The notes under the pieces are model-generated. The model had not been told where the DNA came from. It was given only the letters and a program-made list of their open reading frames with translations, and ran no database searches. Position numbers and translations under genes: made by a program. This document shows, piece after piece, positions 34,374 to 43,576 of a DNA stretch of 64,000 nt. Position 1 is the first letter of the stretch, and every line of letters starts with the position of its first letter. This DNA comes from Hyphococcus sp. (GTDB lineage: Bacteria; Pseudomonadota; Alphaproteobacteria; Caulobacterales; Parvularculaceae). The stretch is taken from assembly GCA_021776415.1 (NCBI GenBank), contig JAJFFY010000055.1, positions 1 through 64,000 on the forward strand. Reading direction: 5' to 3'.

Positions 34374-36032
34374 CTAATCTCGCCAACCATGGGTGATCGG
34401 GTAGCGCCGGTCGCGGCCGAAATTGACCGCCGTGACTTTCGGTCCCGGCGCCGCCTGGCGGCGTTTGTATTCGGCGACATAAAGCAGATGCTCAACGCGC
34501 CGCACCACCGCCTCGTCAAAGCCTTTGGCGACAATCTCCGATACCGCCATTTCCTTTTCGACCAGCATCTCCAAAATCGGGTCGAGAATGTCATAGGCCG
34601 GCAGATTGTCCTCGTCTTTTTGGTCGTCGCGCAGCTCCGCCGAGGGTGGTTTGGCGATGATCCGTTCTGGGATCACGGCGCCGCTCGTACCTTGCAGGTC
34701 TATGGCGTGGTTTTCATTGCGCCAACGGCACAGCGCAAACACATCGGTCTTATAAATGTCCTTGAGCGGATTATAGCCGCCATTCATGTCGCCATAAAGC
34801 GTTGCATAGCCGACCGACATTTCCGATTTATTGCCAGTGGTTAAAACCATATCGCCAAACTTGTTGGACAGCGCCATCAAAATAACGCCGCGCAGGCGCG
34901 ACTGGATATTTTCTTCCGTTGTATCTTTGTCAAGATTTCCGAATACCGGCGCTAGCATCTCATCGAATGCGGCAACGCCCGGCTCAATACTGATCGAGCG
35001 ATAGTCAACGCCAAGCAACGCCGCACATTGTTCCGCATCCTCAATGCTCTCGCGCGACGTATAGCGCGACGCCATCATCACGCAGCGCACTCGATCCGCG
35101 CCCAACGCATCAACAGCAATCGCCGCCGTTAGCGCTGAATCAACCCCGCCCGACAGGCCGATGATGACGCCCTTGAACCGGTTCTTGTTGACATAATCGC
35201 GCACCGCCATGGTCACCGCACGGTAGGTCATCTCCGCACCGTCGACCCATTGCGCATGCGGGCCATCTTCGCAAATCCAGCGTTGGCCGTCGCGCCGCCA
35301 CTGCGTCAGGAACACGCCTTCGATAAATTGCGGCGCCTGGAAGGCAATCTCGCCGGCCCGATCCATGATAAAACTGGCGCCCTCGAACAATACCTCATCT
35401 TGCCCGGCAAGCTGGTTGACGAAAATCATCGGCAACCCGGTCTGGGCAACGCGCTCGCGCGCCGCATCGGCGCGGTCGATAAGCGAGGTTTCGCGAAACG
35501 GCGATCCGTGCGGCACGATAAAAATTTCAGCGCCAGCTTTCTGCAACGCCTCCCCGGCCCCCGGCAGCCACATATCTTCGCAAACCATCAGCCCGAGGCG
35601 GACGCCGTTGAGGTCAACGGGTTCGGGAAACGCAGGCCCCGGCGTGAACCGGCGCGGCTCATCGAAAACACCGTAATTGGGCAAGCGCACTTTATAGCGC
35701 GTCGCCACGATCTCGCCGGCATTCAAAACGAAAGCCGCATTATAAAGGCTATCGCCGTCCCTCCATGGCGCGCCGACAATCATCGCCGGACCGCCATCAG
35801 CAGTGTCGGCGGCGAGCGCCAGGACGGCGGCGTGGCAGGCGCGTTGAAAGGACGGTTTTTGCACAAGGTCTTCAGGCGGATAGCCCGCCACAACCAACTC
35901 GCAGAAGACAACAAGGTCAGCACCACCGGCGGTGGCCTCGCGCCGGGCCGCGCGGATGCGCACGACATTTCCGTCAATGTCGCCAACAACCGGCGCGATC
36001 TGCGCCACAGCAATTGAAATCCGGTCCGTCAT
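34374..36032 (-). CDS. nadE: Glutamine-dependent NAD+ synthetase
   Basis: This 552-residue two-domain enzyme makes NAD+ from deamido-NAD, taking ammonia from glutamine. The N-terminal nitrilase-like glutaminase domain shows the catalytic triad regions FCELVVAGYPPEDLV (Glu), RLPNYGVFDEPR (Lys just before) and LMVCEDMWLPG (Cys). The C-terminal synthetase has the PP-loop SGGVDSALT and TGNKSEMSVGYATLYGDMNGG. The protein is full length for the bacterial fused form. It lies upstream of gltX in the same direction. Confidence 0.96.
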   Translation of the reverse strand: MTDRISIAVAQIAPVVGDIDGNVVRIRAARREATAGGADLVVFCELVVAGYPPEDLVQKPSFQRACHAAVLALAADTADGGPAMIVGAPWRDGDSLYNAAFVLNAGEIVATRYKVRLPNYGVFDEPRRFTPGPAFPEPVDLNGVRLGLMVCEDMWLPGAGEALQKAGAEIFIVPHGSPFRETSLIDRADAARERVAQTGLPMIFVNQLAGQDEVLFEGASFIMDRAGEIAFQAPQFIEGVFLTQWRRDGQRWICEDGPHAQWVDGAEMTYRAVTMAVRDYVNKNRFKGVIIGLSGGVDSALTAAIAVDALGADRVRCVMMASRYTSRESIEDAEQCAALLGVDYRSISIEPGVAAFDEMLAPVFGNLDKDTTEENIQSRLRGVILMALSNKFGDMVLTTGNKSEMSVGYATLYGDMNGGYNPLKDIYKTDVFALCRWRNENHAIDLQGTSGAVIPERIIAKPPSAELRDDQKDEDNLPAYDILDPILEMLVEKEMAVSEIVAKGFDEAVVRRVEHLLYVAEYKRRQAAPGPKVTAVNFGRDRRYPITHGWRD

Positions 36033-36162
36033 AATTTAACCGCCAGCAAACCCGTACATTATGTGCAAGCCACAGGCTCTATGTCAGTGTAGATATGGTC
36101 TCGCCAACAGAGAAGCAAATATTTGTTTGCAGCCGCAGCGCAAGGGGCGGCAGGCAAAGGGG

Positions 36163-37140
36163 TTACGCGCGCAACCTTTTGTCGACCTCTACTTCAGCGC
36201 CGGTCTGCTCGACCCCGATCTGGGCGGCTTGCTCAATCTGCTGCGCCCAGGAGACCGTCACCCGGCCATCGTGGCCGGAAACTACGGGCGCTTTGGAAAG
36301 ACGGATCGCTTCGATAAACAAAGCCGCGCCATAGGCCAGTGGATCGCGGATCGCCAGCGGCGCTTTGTCTGGCGAGATATCCGCTTTCAACTGCGCCGGC
36401 GTGGTGTTGGAAATGGTCCGGGCAATAAAATCAAAATCGATGACGCCGTCATCGTAAACCAACTTCATACGGCGCTCTGAAACTTTTGACCGGCGGGCGG
36501 CCCCCAGGACCGCAACAGTTCCATTTTCAAGTAAAAGTTCAGCCGATATTTCATCTGTATTACCGCTTGCATAGACGGTGCTGACATCAGCCCCTGACAG
36601 CTGGCGCACAATATCAAGGTCGTGGACCATCAAATCAAACGCAACCGAAACATCATCGCAGCGCCCGCTATGGGGAACGCGCCGTACGCACTCAATCCTA
36701 ACCGGCGCGCGCTCACGCGAAAAAAGCCCCACCGCAGCGCAAACATAGCGTTCCTGATGGCCAATCTGCAGCACCAGATTTTTGGTATCGGCAAGGGCAA
36801 TCAAACGATCGACGTCACCGACCGTCAGGGCAAGCGGCTTTTCGACAAAACAGTGGCAGTCGTTTAACAGCGCCGCTTCGCAAAGCGAAAAATGGTCGCT
36901 TGCCGGCGCGGCAATCACTACCGCATCCATCTCCTGCAGGAACGTAAGATAGCTCTGATAGGTCTTGGTATTATGTTTGTGCGCCAGCGCCTGCGCGCGC
37001 GCTTCGTCGGTGTCGTAGACGCCGGCGAATATAATATTCCCGCGCTCAACAAGATCGCGATCTACAAGCTTGGCGGCGTGGTAAGAGCCGAAAACACCGG
37101 CCCCGGCAACACCCACTCTTAATGATGGCGGCACGCACAA
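36163..37140 (-). CDS. Gfo/Idh/MocA family oxidoreductase
   Basis: This 325-residue protein has an N-terminal Rossmann domain (VGVAGAGVFGSYHAAKL, i.e. GAGVFG) and the Gfo/Idh/MocA hallmark EKPLAL, in which Lys lies near the active site. The alpha/beta C-terminal domain follows (VAFDLMVHDLDIVRQLSGAD). Members oxidise or reduce sugars or sugar nucleotides with NAD(P). Relatives in alphaproteobacteria act in lipopolysaccharide or capsule sugar metabolism, but no substrate can be assigned here. The gene lies between nadE and the class II DAHP synthase gene, all leftward. Confidence 0.85.
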   Translation of the reverse strand: MCVPPSLRVGVAGAGVFGSYHAAKLVDRDLVERGNIIFAGVYDTDEARAQALAHKHNTKTYQSYLTFLQEMDAVVIAAPASDHFSLCEAALLNDCHCFVEKPLALTVGDVDRLIALADTKNLVLQIGHQERYVCAAVGLFSRERAPVRIECVRRVPHSGRCDDVSVAFDLMVHDLDIVRQLSGADVSTVYASGNTDEISAELLLENGTVAVLGAARRSKVSERRMKLVYDDGVIDFDFIARTISNTTPAQLKADISPDKAPLAIRDPLAYGAALFIEAIRLSKAPVVSGHDGRVTVSWAQQIEQAAQIGVEQTGAEVEVDKRLRA

Positions 37141-37164
37141 ACCCCCGTTCGCACTGGTAACAAC

Positions 37165-37182
37165 ACCGGCTCTCCCGCCGGT
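37165..37182 (-). terminator. Hairpin downstream of the DAHP synthase gene
   Basis: ACCGGC and GCCGGT pair around a 6-base loop and are followed on the minus strand by GTGTTGTT. It may end the DAHP synthase transcript before the Gfo/Idh gene. The T-run is weak. Confidence 0.35.
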
Positions 37183-37277
37183 TTCCGCGACACCATACAG
37201 GCGGTTCCTATCGGGACAATTGCCTTAGTTCACACAAATGGTCAAACTATGTTTCCGGCTATTTCAGCACCCCAGAA

Positions 37278-38642
37278 CTATTTTTCACCGCTTTCGTTAC
37301 GGTTGTCTTTAAAGCTGTCGCCGAGAATGAAAGCCAGTTCAAGCGCTTGGCTGGCGTTCAGCCTCGGGTCGCAATGGGTGTGGTAGCGTGAGGAAAGATC
37401 GGCCTCGGAGATTTCCTGTGATCCGCCAAGGCACTCGGTCACATTCTGACCGGTCATCTCGATATGGACGCCGCCCGGGTGGGCGCCTTCGGCGCGGCAG
37501 ACATCCACAAAATTGCGCACCTCCGATAAAATTGAATCAAACTGCCGGGTTTTGTAGCCAACCTCGGTCTTAATGGTGTTGCCGTGCATGGGATCGCAGG
37601 ACCAGACCACATTGCGGCCTTCGGACCCTATCCGCCGTAACAGGGGCGGCAAACCGTCGGCGACATGGTCCGCCCCAAACCGGGCGATCAGAACGACGCG
37701 GCCGGCTTCATTTTTTGGATCGATCACATCGAGAATGCGGATCAGCTCATCAGGTTCGAGCGACGGGCCGCATTTGACGCCAATCGGGTTTTCAATACCG
37801 CGGCAAAATTCAACATGAGCGCCATCCGGCTGACGTGTGCGATCGCCAATCCAGACCATATGGGCGGAAGTGTCATACCAGTCGCCAGTCGTTGAATCGA
37901 CGCGCGTCATCGCCGCTTCATAGCCGAGCAACAACGCTTCGTGGCTGGTGTAGAAATTGACCTCGCGAATAGCCCGCACATCGCCGCCGTCAACGCCGCA
38001 GGCCTCCATGAAGTTGATCGCTTCGGAAATCTTATCGGCAAGAGCGCGATAGCGATGTTCCTGGCTGTTGCCGGAAACAAATTCTAAATTCCAGCGATGA
38101 ACATTGCGCAAGTCCGCATAGCCGCCAGTTGCAAAGGCGCGTATCAGGTTGAGCGTCGCCGCTGATTGTCCATATGCCTTCAATAACCGTTGTGGGTCTG
38201 GCGCACGCATCGCTGCGGTAAACTCCGCGCCGTTGATATTATCGCCGCGATAGCTCGGCAAAGTATCACCGTCTTTGGTCTCTATCGGTGCGCTGCGCGG
38301 CTTGGCGTATTGCCCGGCGATGCGGCCGACTTTCACCACCGGCACCGCCGCGCCAAAGGTCAGCGCCACCGACATTTGCAACAGCACCCGGAAGGTGTCG
38401 CGGATGTTGTCGGGGTGAAACTCCTTAAAGCTCTCCGCGCAATCGCCGCCCTGGAGCAAAAATGCTTTGCCGCGCGCGACTTCCGCCAAGGAGGCGCGCA
38501 AGGTTCTGACCTCGCCGGCAAAGACCAGCGGCGGATAGCCCGACAGCTCCGCCTCGACCACCGCCAGGGCGGCAGGGTCCGGATAATCCTCAGGAATATG
38601 CCGCGCCGGCTTTGATCGCCAGCTATCAACCGTCCAAGTCAT
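37278..38642 (-). CDS. 3-deoxy-7-phosphoheptulonate synthase, class II
   Basis: This plant-type (class II) DAHP synthase of about 454 residues condenses phosphoenolpyruvate with erythrose-4-phosphate, the first shikimate-pathway step. Family motifs include [27 protein letters not shown] (substrate-binding arginines), [22 protein letters not shown] and [18 protein letters not shown] (metal-binding His/Glu). The start was moved to [15 protein letters not shown] (38642), the typical N-terminus. The ORF track start (38729) extends into the divergent promoter region. The gene diverges from the metallo-beta-lactamase-fold gene. Confidence 0.94.
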   Translation of the reverse strand: MTWTVDSWRSKPARHIPEDYPDPAALAVVEAELSGYPPLVFAGEVRTLRASLAEVARGKAFLLQGGDCAESFKEFHPDNIRDTFRVLLQMSVALTFGAAVPVVKVGRIAGQYAKPRSAPIETKDGDTLPSYRGDNINGAEFTAAMRAPDPQRLLKAYGQSAATLNLIRAFATGGYADLRNVHRWNLEFVSGNSQEHRYRALADKISEAINFMEACGVDGGDVRAIREVNFYTSHEALLLGYEAAMTRVDSTTGDWYDTSAHMVWIGDRTRQPDGAHVEFCRGIENPIGVKCGPSLEPDELIRILDVIDPKNEAGRVVLIARFGADHVADGLPPLLRRIGSEGRNVVWSCDPMHGNTIKTEVGYKTRQFDSILSEVRNFVDVCRAEGAHPGGVHIEMTGQNVTECLGGSQEISEADLSSRYHTHCDPRLNASQALELAFILGDSFKDNRNESGEK

Positions 38643-38780
38643 CTCAAAACTCCAACCAATACATGTCTGTAGCGCGGGGCTCGCCGCACCGCAACAATTT
38701 CGCGTCCTGTCATTTTCGTGACTTCGCATCCATGAGTGTGGCTGCTAAGACAGAACGTTGAAATTTTCAGGAGCTTGCCC

Positions 38781-39647
38781 GTGAAACACGCCCTCTACGC
38801 CACCGCCATTGTGATGGCTACCGCGCCCGCACTCGCCCAGAATGATTTCTCCGAGGTTGAGATAAAGACCACCAGCGTCGCCGAGGGCGTCTATATGCTC
38901 CAAGGCGCAGGCGGTAATATCGGCCTTTCGGTCGGCGAGGACGGCGCCTTTCTGATCGATGATCAGTTCGCTCCGCTGAACGAGAAAATCCTGGCGGCGG
39001 TCGCCGCCGTGACGGACAAGTCGGTAGAGTTTGTCCTCAATACTCACTACCACGGCGACCACACTGGCGGTAATGAACTGCTCGGCAAATCCGGCGCTCA
39101 TATCGTCGCCCATGACAATGTGCGCGTCCGCCTCGCCAAGGCCAAAGCCGGAACCCCCGCCGCCGCGCTGCCGGTGATTACCTTTTCAGACACAACAACA
39201 TTTCACTGGAACGATCAGGAGATTTACATCTTCCATCCCGAAAATGCACATACGGATGGTGATGCGATTGTACATTTTCGCAATCTCAATATCGTGCATA
39301 TGGGCGATGCGATGTTTTCCGGCCGCTACCCCTATATCGATATTGACGCCGGCGGCAGCCTCGAAGGCTATATTGCATCACTTGAAAGCGTTGCGGCGAT
39401 GATCGGTGACAACGTCAAAGTAATCCCCGGACATGGACCGCTATCGTCAAAGGCTGACATCGAACGCTCGATTGTAATGCTCAAAGACGTGCGCACGCGC
39501 ATTGCGGCTTTGATCGATGAAGGGCTTGATGAAGACGCCGCGGTTGCGGCTGATCCACTGGCCGACCTCAACGAGGAATGGGCGTGGCGGTTTATCACCG
39601 GCGAAAAGATGGTCCGCACCGCCTATAAGTCGCTCACGGCAAAATAA
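38781..39647 (+). CDS. Exported metallo-beta-lactamase-fold hydrolase
   Basis: This protein of about 288 residues has a cleavable signal peptide (VKHALYATAIVMATAPALAQ) and starts at a GTG preceded by AGGAG. The ORF track start at 38736 is upstream of that site. The zinc-binding motif is HYHGDHTGG (about residues 89-97), with further ligands in ENAHTDGD, HMGDAMFSG and IPGHGPLS. The group is close to the class B-like or quinoprotein-relay-associated periplasmic MBL proteins. The substrate is unknown, and beta-lactamase activity should not be assumed. Two hairpins follow the stop codon. Confidence 0.88.
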   Translation: MKHALYATAIVMATAPALAQNDFSEVEIKTTSVAEGVYMLQGAGGNIGLSVGEDGAFLIDDQFAPLNEKILAAVAAVTDKSVEFVLNTHYHGDHTGGNELLGKSGAHIVAHDNVRVRLAKAKAGTPAAALPVITFSDTTTFHWNDQEIYIFHPENAHTDGDAIVHFRNLNIVHMGDAMFSGRYPYIDIDAGGSLEGYIASLESVAAMIGDNVKVIPGHGPLSSKADIERSIVMLKDVRTRIAALIDEGLDEDAAVAADPLADLNEEWAWRFITGEKMVRTAYKSLTAK

Positions 39648-39650
39648 AAA

Positions 39651-39674
39651 ACGCGCCCGCTGATGCGGACGCGT
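39651..39674 (+). terminator. Hairpin directly after the MBL-fold gene
   Basis: ACGCGCCCGC and GCGGACGCGT pair around a TGAT loop with one mismatch, four bases after the stop codon. This is a terminator-like stem, but it lacks a T-run. Confidence 0.5.
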
Positions 39675-39692
39675 CAAGTTGCTGGGAAGTTA

Positions 39693-39737
39693 GAGCAGAG
39701 CCGTCATTGGTCGGACTTGACCTCTGCTCCATTTTTT
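39693..39737 (+). terminator. Hairpin followed by six T residues
   Basis: GAGCAGAG (39693-39700) pairs with CTCTGCTC (39722-39729), and TTTTTT follows at 39732-39737. It is a plausible intrinsic terminator for the MBL-fold gene, second in line. Confidence 0.45.
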
Positions 39738-39743
39738 ACCGTC

Positions 39744-39790
39744 GCGCGATCCGAAAAAGTGGGAATTGCTTTTTCATTTGATCACGCTCT
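39744..39790. repeat. Dispersed palindromic repeat, copy 2
   Basis: The core GATCCGAAAAAGTGGGAATT followed by GCTTTTTCATTTGATC is the same family as the copies at 25743 and 63641. The outer arms GCGCGATC and GATCACGC pair. It lies between the MBL-fold gene and the small exported protein gene. Confidence 0.55.
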
Positions 39791-39797
39791 GGGTTGT

Positions 39798-40082
39798 TCA
39801 GGACTGCAACGCAACCTCGAGAACTTTACCGCGGCGCACTTTGCACTCAGCACGCAGAACTTCACCGTCAGCATGCGGGATAAGTTCAAGGCTCAGCCGT
39901 TTGGCGGAACCGCCAGTGGTGCGAATAAATTTCACGCGATAATCACTGACAACCGCTAATTCCTGAGCATCGATCGCCTCAGCGCACAAATTGACCTCTT
40001 CGCTTATGCTTGTGGCGTGTGCAGGAACCGCCGCGAGGGCGAAAATACTTACAAAAAGACCGGCAAATAACTTCTTAACCAT
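39798..40082 (-). CDS. Small exported protein of unknown function
   Basis: This protein of about 94 residues has a clear signal peptide (MVKKLFAGLFVSIFALAAVPAHA). The mature part holds two cysteines (NLCAEA, AECKV) that could form a disulfide. I recognise no domain. The start was moved to 40082; the ORF track start at 40148 puts an extra 22 residues before the signal peptide. It diverges from the HxlR regulator gene across an AT-rich, palindrome-rich stretch, so that regulator may control it. Confidence 0.7.
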   Translation of the reverse strand: MVKKLFAGLFVSIFALAAVPAHATSISEEVNLCAEAIDAQELAVVSDYRVKFIRTTGGSAKRLSLELIPHADGEVLRAECKVRRGKVLEVALQS

Positions 40083-40150
40083 GGGATTGGCTCCATCAAA
40101 GGGGTTTGCGACCGGCTGCGCAGAATTCAGGGGCGCCGGTTGATACACTT

Positions 40151-40248
40151 TATAGTTTACTATATATTTTTATAGTGTCAATAGCTATTTAAGGAAGCAT
40201 ATGATATTTTTGCAAAGACGACAGATTCGTCGCAGATATAGTAACTAT
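40151..40248. promoter_or_regulatory. Array of TATAGT/ACTATA half-sites between divergent genes
   Basis: TATAGT (40151-40156), two bases, ACTATA (40159-40164), six bases, TATAGT (40171-40176) form nested perfect inverted repeats. A further pair, TATAGT (40237-40242), one base, ACTAT (40244-40248), lies 13 bases before the HxlR start. The local DNA is much more AT-rich than its surroundings. This looks like an autoregulatory operator for the adjacent HxlR protein. Confidence 0.5.
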
Positions 40249-40261
40249 CGAGGGCCATCAG

Positions 40262-40993
40262 ATGGCTAAGCCGCAAAGGACGCCTATGTCGCGCACCTAT
40301 AATAAGGACTGCATTCTCGCCCATGCTCTCGATCTTCTGGGCGAGCGTTGGACACTCCTTATTTTGCGCGATCTGTTTTTAGGCCCGCAGCGCTTTGGCG
40401 ACTTAGCGGCCGGGATGCCGGGCATCGGCGCCAATCTTTTGAGCAAACGTTTGAAGGAACTTGAGCAGGCGGGCATTATTGCCGCCCCAACATCGACCGA
40501 GGCCGGGGCCGGCTATCGGCTGGCGCCGTGGGGAGAAGGGCTGCGACCGGCAATCCGCGCAATGATGTCGTGGTCAATCCATTATTTCATGGAACGGCCT
40601 GAATCATCACCGGCGCGCGAATGTATTTACACCAATAATCTTGAGCCGGACAGTGTCGCGCTTGCGATCGAGCTATTTGCCCAATTTAGTCCGGAACCGG
40701 ATCTAAGTTATGTCGCCCACATATTTATCGATGATTTCCCGTACACATTATACTACATGAACGGTGATATGATCGCGCGGCGCGGGGCCGACACGCCCGC
40801 GGTTGCAAAAATCTCGACGAATGTCGCCACGGTTATGCAGGCGTTCCGCAAAGAGCTTTCGCTTGAGAACGCCAAGTCTCGTATGGATATTTCCGGCCCC
40901 GACAAAGTGATTACGCATCTTCTCAGATGCATCGTCCACACAGAAACGCAAATGGACGACGCATGTGGGCCGGCGCAGGCAAGCGCCGTTTAA
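40262..40993 (+). CDS. HxlR-family transcriptional regulator with C-terminal extension
   Basis: This 243-residue protein has an N-terminal winged-helix DNA-binding domain of the HxlR type (DLLGERWTLLILRDLFLGPQ; LSKRLKELEQAGII; AGYRLAPWGEGLRPAI). A C-terminal domain of about 110 residues follows, with an SCP2-like look (LDISGPDKV-like end, here MDISGPDKVITHLL). HxlR proteins are usually about 110-130 residues, and longer SCP2-fused members are known. It probably senses a small hydrophobic ligand and represses nearby genes. GAGGGCC precedes the ATG, and candidate operators lie just upstream. It converges on scoB with two bases between the stops. Confidence 0.85.
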   Translation: MAKPQRTPMSRTYNKDCILAHALDLLGERWTLLILRDLFLGPQRFGDLAAGMPGIGANLLSKRLKELEQAGIIAAPTSTEAGAGYRLAPWGEGLRPAIRAMMSWSIHYFMERPESSPARECIYTNNLEPDSVALAIELFAQFSPEPDLSYVAHIFIDDFPYTLYYMNGDMIARRGADTPAVAKISTNVATVMQAFRKELSLENAKSRMDISGPDKVITHLLRCIVHTETQMDDACGPAQASAV

Positions 40994-40995
40994 TT

Positions 40996-41633
<638 letters not shown>

Positions 41634-41634
<1 letters not shown>

Positions 41635-42338
41635 TATGCGCTCTCCCTTTCACGAACCGTGCGTTGTTCAATACGCTTTTCGTGTTCGGCCTCGATGATC
41701 CGCTGGACATAAATGCCCGGCGTGTGGATGCAGCCAGGATCAAGACTGCCAAGCGGTACAATCTCCTCAACTTCAGCGACCGTTACCTTGCCGGCAGTCG
41801 CCATCATCGGATTAAAATTGCGCGCAGTCTTTCGGTAGATGAGGTTGCCCTGTTCGTCGCCCTTCCAGGCTTTGACGATCGACAGATCCGACACCAGGCC
41901 GGTCTCGAGAATGTAAGTCTCGCCGTCAAAGTCTTTGTGCTCTTTGCCTTCGGCTATAACCGTGCCGACGCCGGTCTTGGTGTAAAAGCCAGGAATGCCG
42001 GCGCCGCCGGCGCGGCAGCGCTCAGCCAGCGTGCCTTGCGGATTGAATTCGAGCTCCAACTCGCCCGCGAGGTATTGGCGTTCAAATTCTTTGTTCTCAC
42101 CGACATAAGAGGAGATCATCTTTTTTATCTGGCGCGTCTGCAGCAAAAAGCCGAGCCCGAAATCATCGATCCCGGCATTGTTTGAAACCACGGTGAGGTC
42201 CGTGACCCCGGTATCTCTAAGCGCGATGATCAGGTTTTCCGCTATGCCGCAAAGCCCGAAACCGCCGGACATTACAGTCATGCCGTCAAACACCAGGCCG
42301 TCCAGAGCGGCTTTCGCGTCGGGAAAGATTTTCTTCAT
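41634..42338 (-). CDS. scoA: 3-oxoacid CoA-transferase subunit A
   Basis: This alpha subunit of about 234 residues begins [15 protein letters not shown] and carries the glycine-rich CoA-binding segment [13 protein letters not shown] and the conserved [15 protein letters not shown] block. The start was moved to 42338. The ORF track start (42494) runs back across the divergent promoter into the neighbouring gene. It is the first gene of a two-gene operon with scoB and is transcribed divergently from the sulfotransferase-like gene. Confidence 0.93.
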
Positions 42339-42405
42339 CGAAAAGCCTCCGGTAAATTTGCCCTTCGAGTAGCGCAAAAGAAACAATGCGTCTACTAAGG
42401 CGATA

Positions 42406-43449
42406 ATGAAGAGCCTCACCAAAATCGCTCTCGACGATATCGTCGCTGATCCATGCTGGCTGCCCCACCAATTAGACTTGGGACGGCGCATCATTACTTT
42501 CGCTCGGTTCGATCGCTACACTTTGTCTAAAGCAACATTCCTGGACAACCGCATTGACGAAACGGTCTCGGCGTGGACGGAAGCGCCCATCGACGCCCTT
42601 CTCGAGGCGAAGGTCCCGGCGCGGCCAGCCCCGGCTTTTCTATTGCATACCTCCTATTGTTGCTCGACCTTAATGACGCGCGCGCTTGACGTTCCCGGCC
42701 GCACTTTGGCGCTCAGAGAACCCGAGATCATTATGGGCTTGTCGAACGCATACAGAATGGCGAGCAACCAGAACGAGCTGAGCCTCGCCGAAAGACTGCG
42801 AGATGTTATTTTAAATTTACTGACGCGACCGCATTTGGAAAACGAACGGGTGCTGATCAAACCGACAAACGCGGCCAACAATCTCGCGCCAATCCTATCC
42901 GCACATGGGGTTCCAATCATATTTCTATATGGCGACCTGAGAGGGTTCCTCGCTTCCGTTATTAAGAAGGGCGAGCCGTGCAGAACCATTGTGCGACAAA
43001 TATATCGGGTCTTCGCCATGGATAAGGTCGGCGTCAGCGTGATCTCCCAACGCGATGCGCTCGCATTGACGGACCTGCAAATCGCGGCTCTGGCCTGGCG
43101 GCATCAAATCGAAATGTTTAACGCAATACTTTTGGCGCCCGACGGCGCACATTTGCGCTCGCTGAACTTCCAAACGCTTTTGGAGCGCCCAGCTGAAACG
43201 TTGCGGGCTGCAAGCGATCACTTGCAACTTAACATCGACGTTGAAACACTAAATGAGACCGCTAACGGCCCGGTGTTTCAAACCGACTCCAAAGAGGAGG
43301 GCCGCCGCTACGACGCCGCTCAACGCGCCAGAGAAGAAGCGGCGCTGATGGATCAACACAGCGAAGTGCTGGATTTGATCGAACAGTGGGCGTTCAAACT
43401 CTCCCTCGGCGGTGACGCGCCAGCGCGTTTGCCGAAATCCTTGATCTAA
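42406..43449 (+). CDS. Sulfotransferase-like P-loop protein of unknown function
   Basis: This 347-residue protein has a segment [17 protein letters not shown] that looks like the PAPS 5'-phosphosulfate loop of sulfotransferases (consensus near TxxRSGSTLL), although basic residues of the usual loop are missing. Downstream, [16 protein letters not shown] and [19 protein letters not shown] resemble the second (3'-phosphate) region. Three cysteines lie close together near residue 84. I cannot say whether PAPS is bound. It has no operon partner and lies between the CoA-transferase genes and a serine hydrolase. Confidence 0.5.
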   Translation: MKSLTKIALDDIVADPCWLPHQLDLGRRIITFARFDRYTLSKATFLDNRIDETVSAWTEAPIDALLEAKVPARPAPAFLLHTSYCCSTLMTRALDVPGRTLALREPEIIMGLSNAYRMASNQNELSLAERLRDVILNLLTRPHLENERVLIKPTNAANNLAPILSAHGVPIIFLYGDLRGFLASVIKKGEPCRTIVRQIYRVFAMDKVGVSVISQRDALALTDLQIAALAWRHQIEMFNAILLAPDGAHLRSLNFQTLLERPAETLRAASDHLQLNIDVETLNETANGPVFQTDSKEEGRRYDAAQRAREEAALMDQHSEVLDLIEQWAFKLSLGGDAPARLPKSLI

Positions 43450-43473
43450 AATAGCATGTTAAGCAGCGCTCCC

Positions 43474-43491
43474 GGGCTTCTTGCAAAGCCC
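43474..43491 (+). terminator. Hairpin after the sulfotransferase-like gene
   Basis: GGGCTT and AAGCCC pair around a 6-base loop about 25 bases after the stop. There is no T-run, so this is a weak candidate. Confidence 0.25.
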
Positions 43492-43576
43492 ACTACGCAA
43501 CATAGTCAAGATCGAATTCTCTCGCTGCAGAAAGCGTTTCCCCGGGGCAGCCAATTCCGGCTAGGTTGCGCATAAT

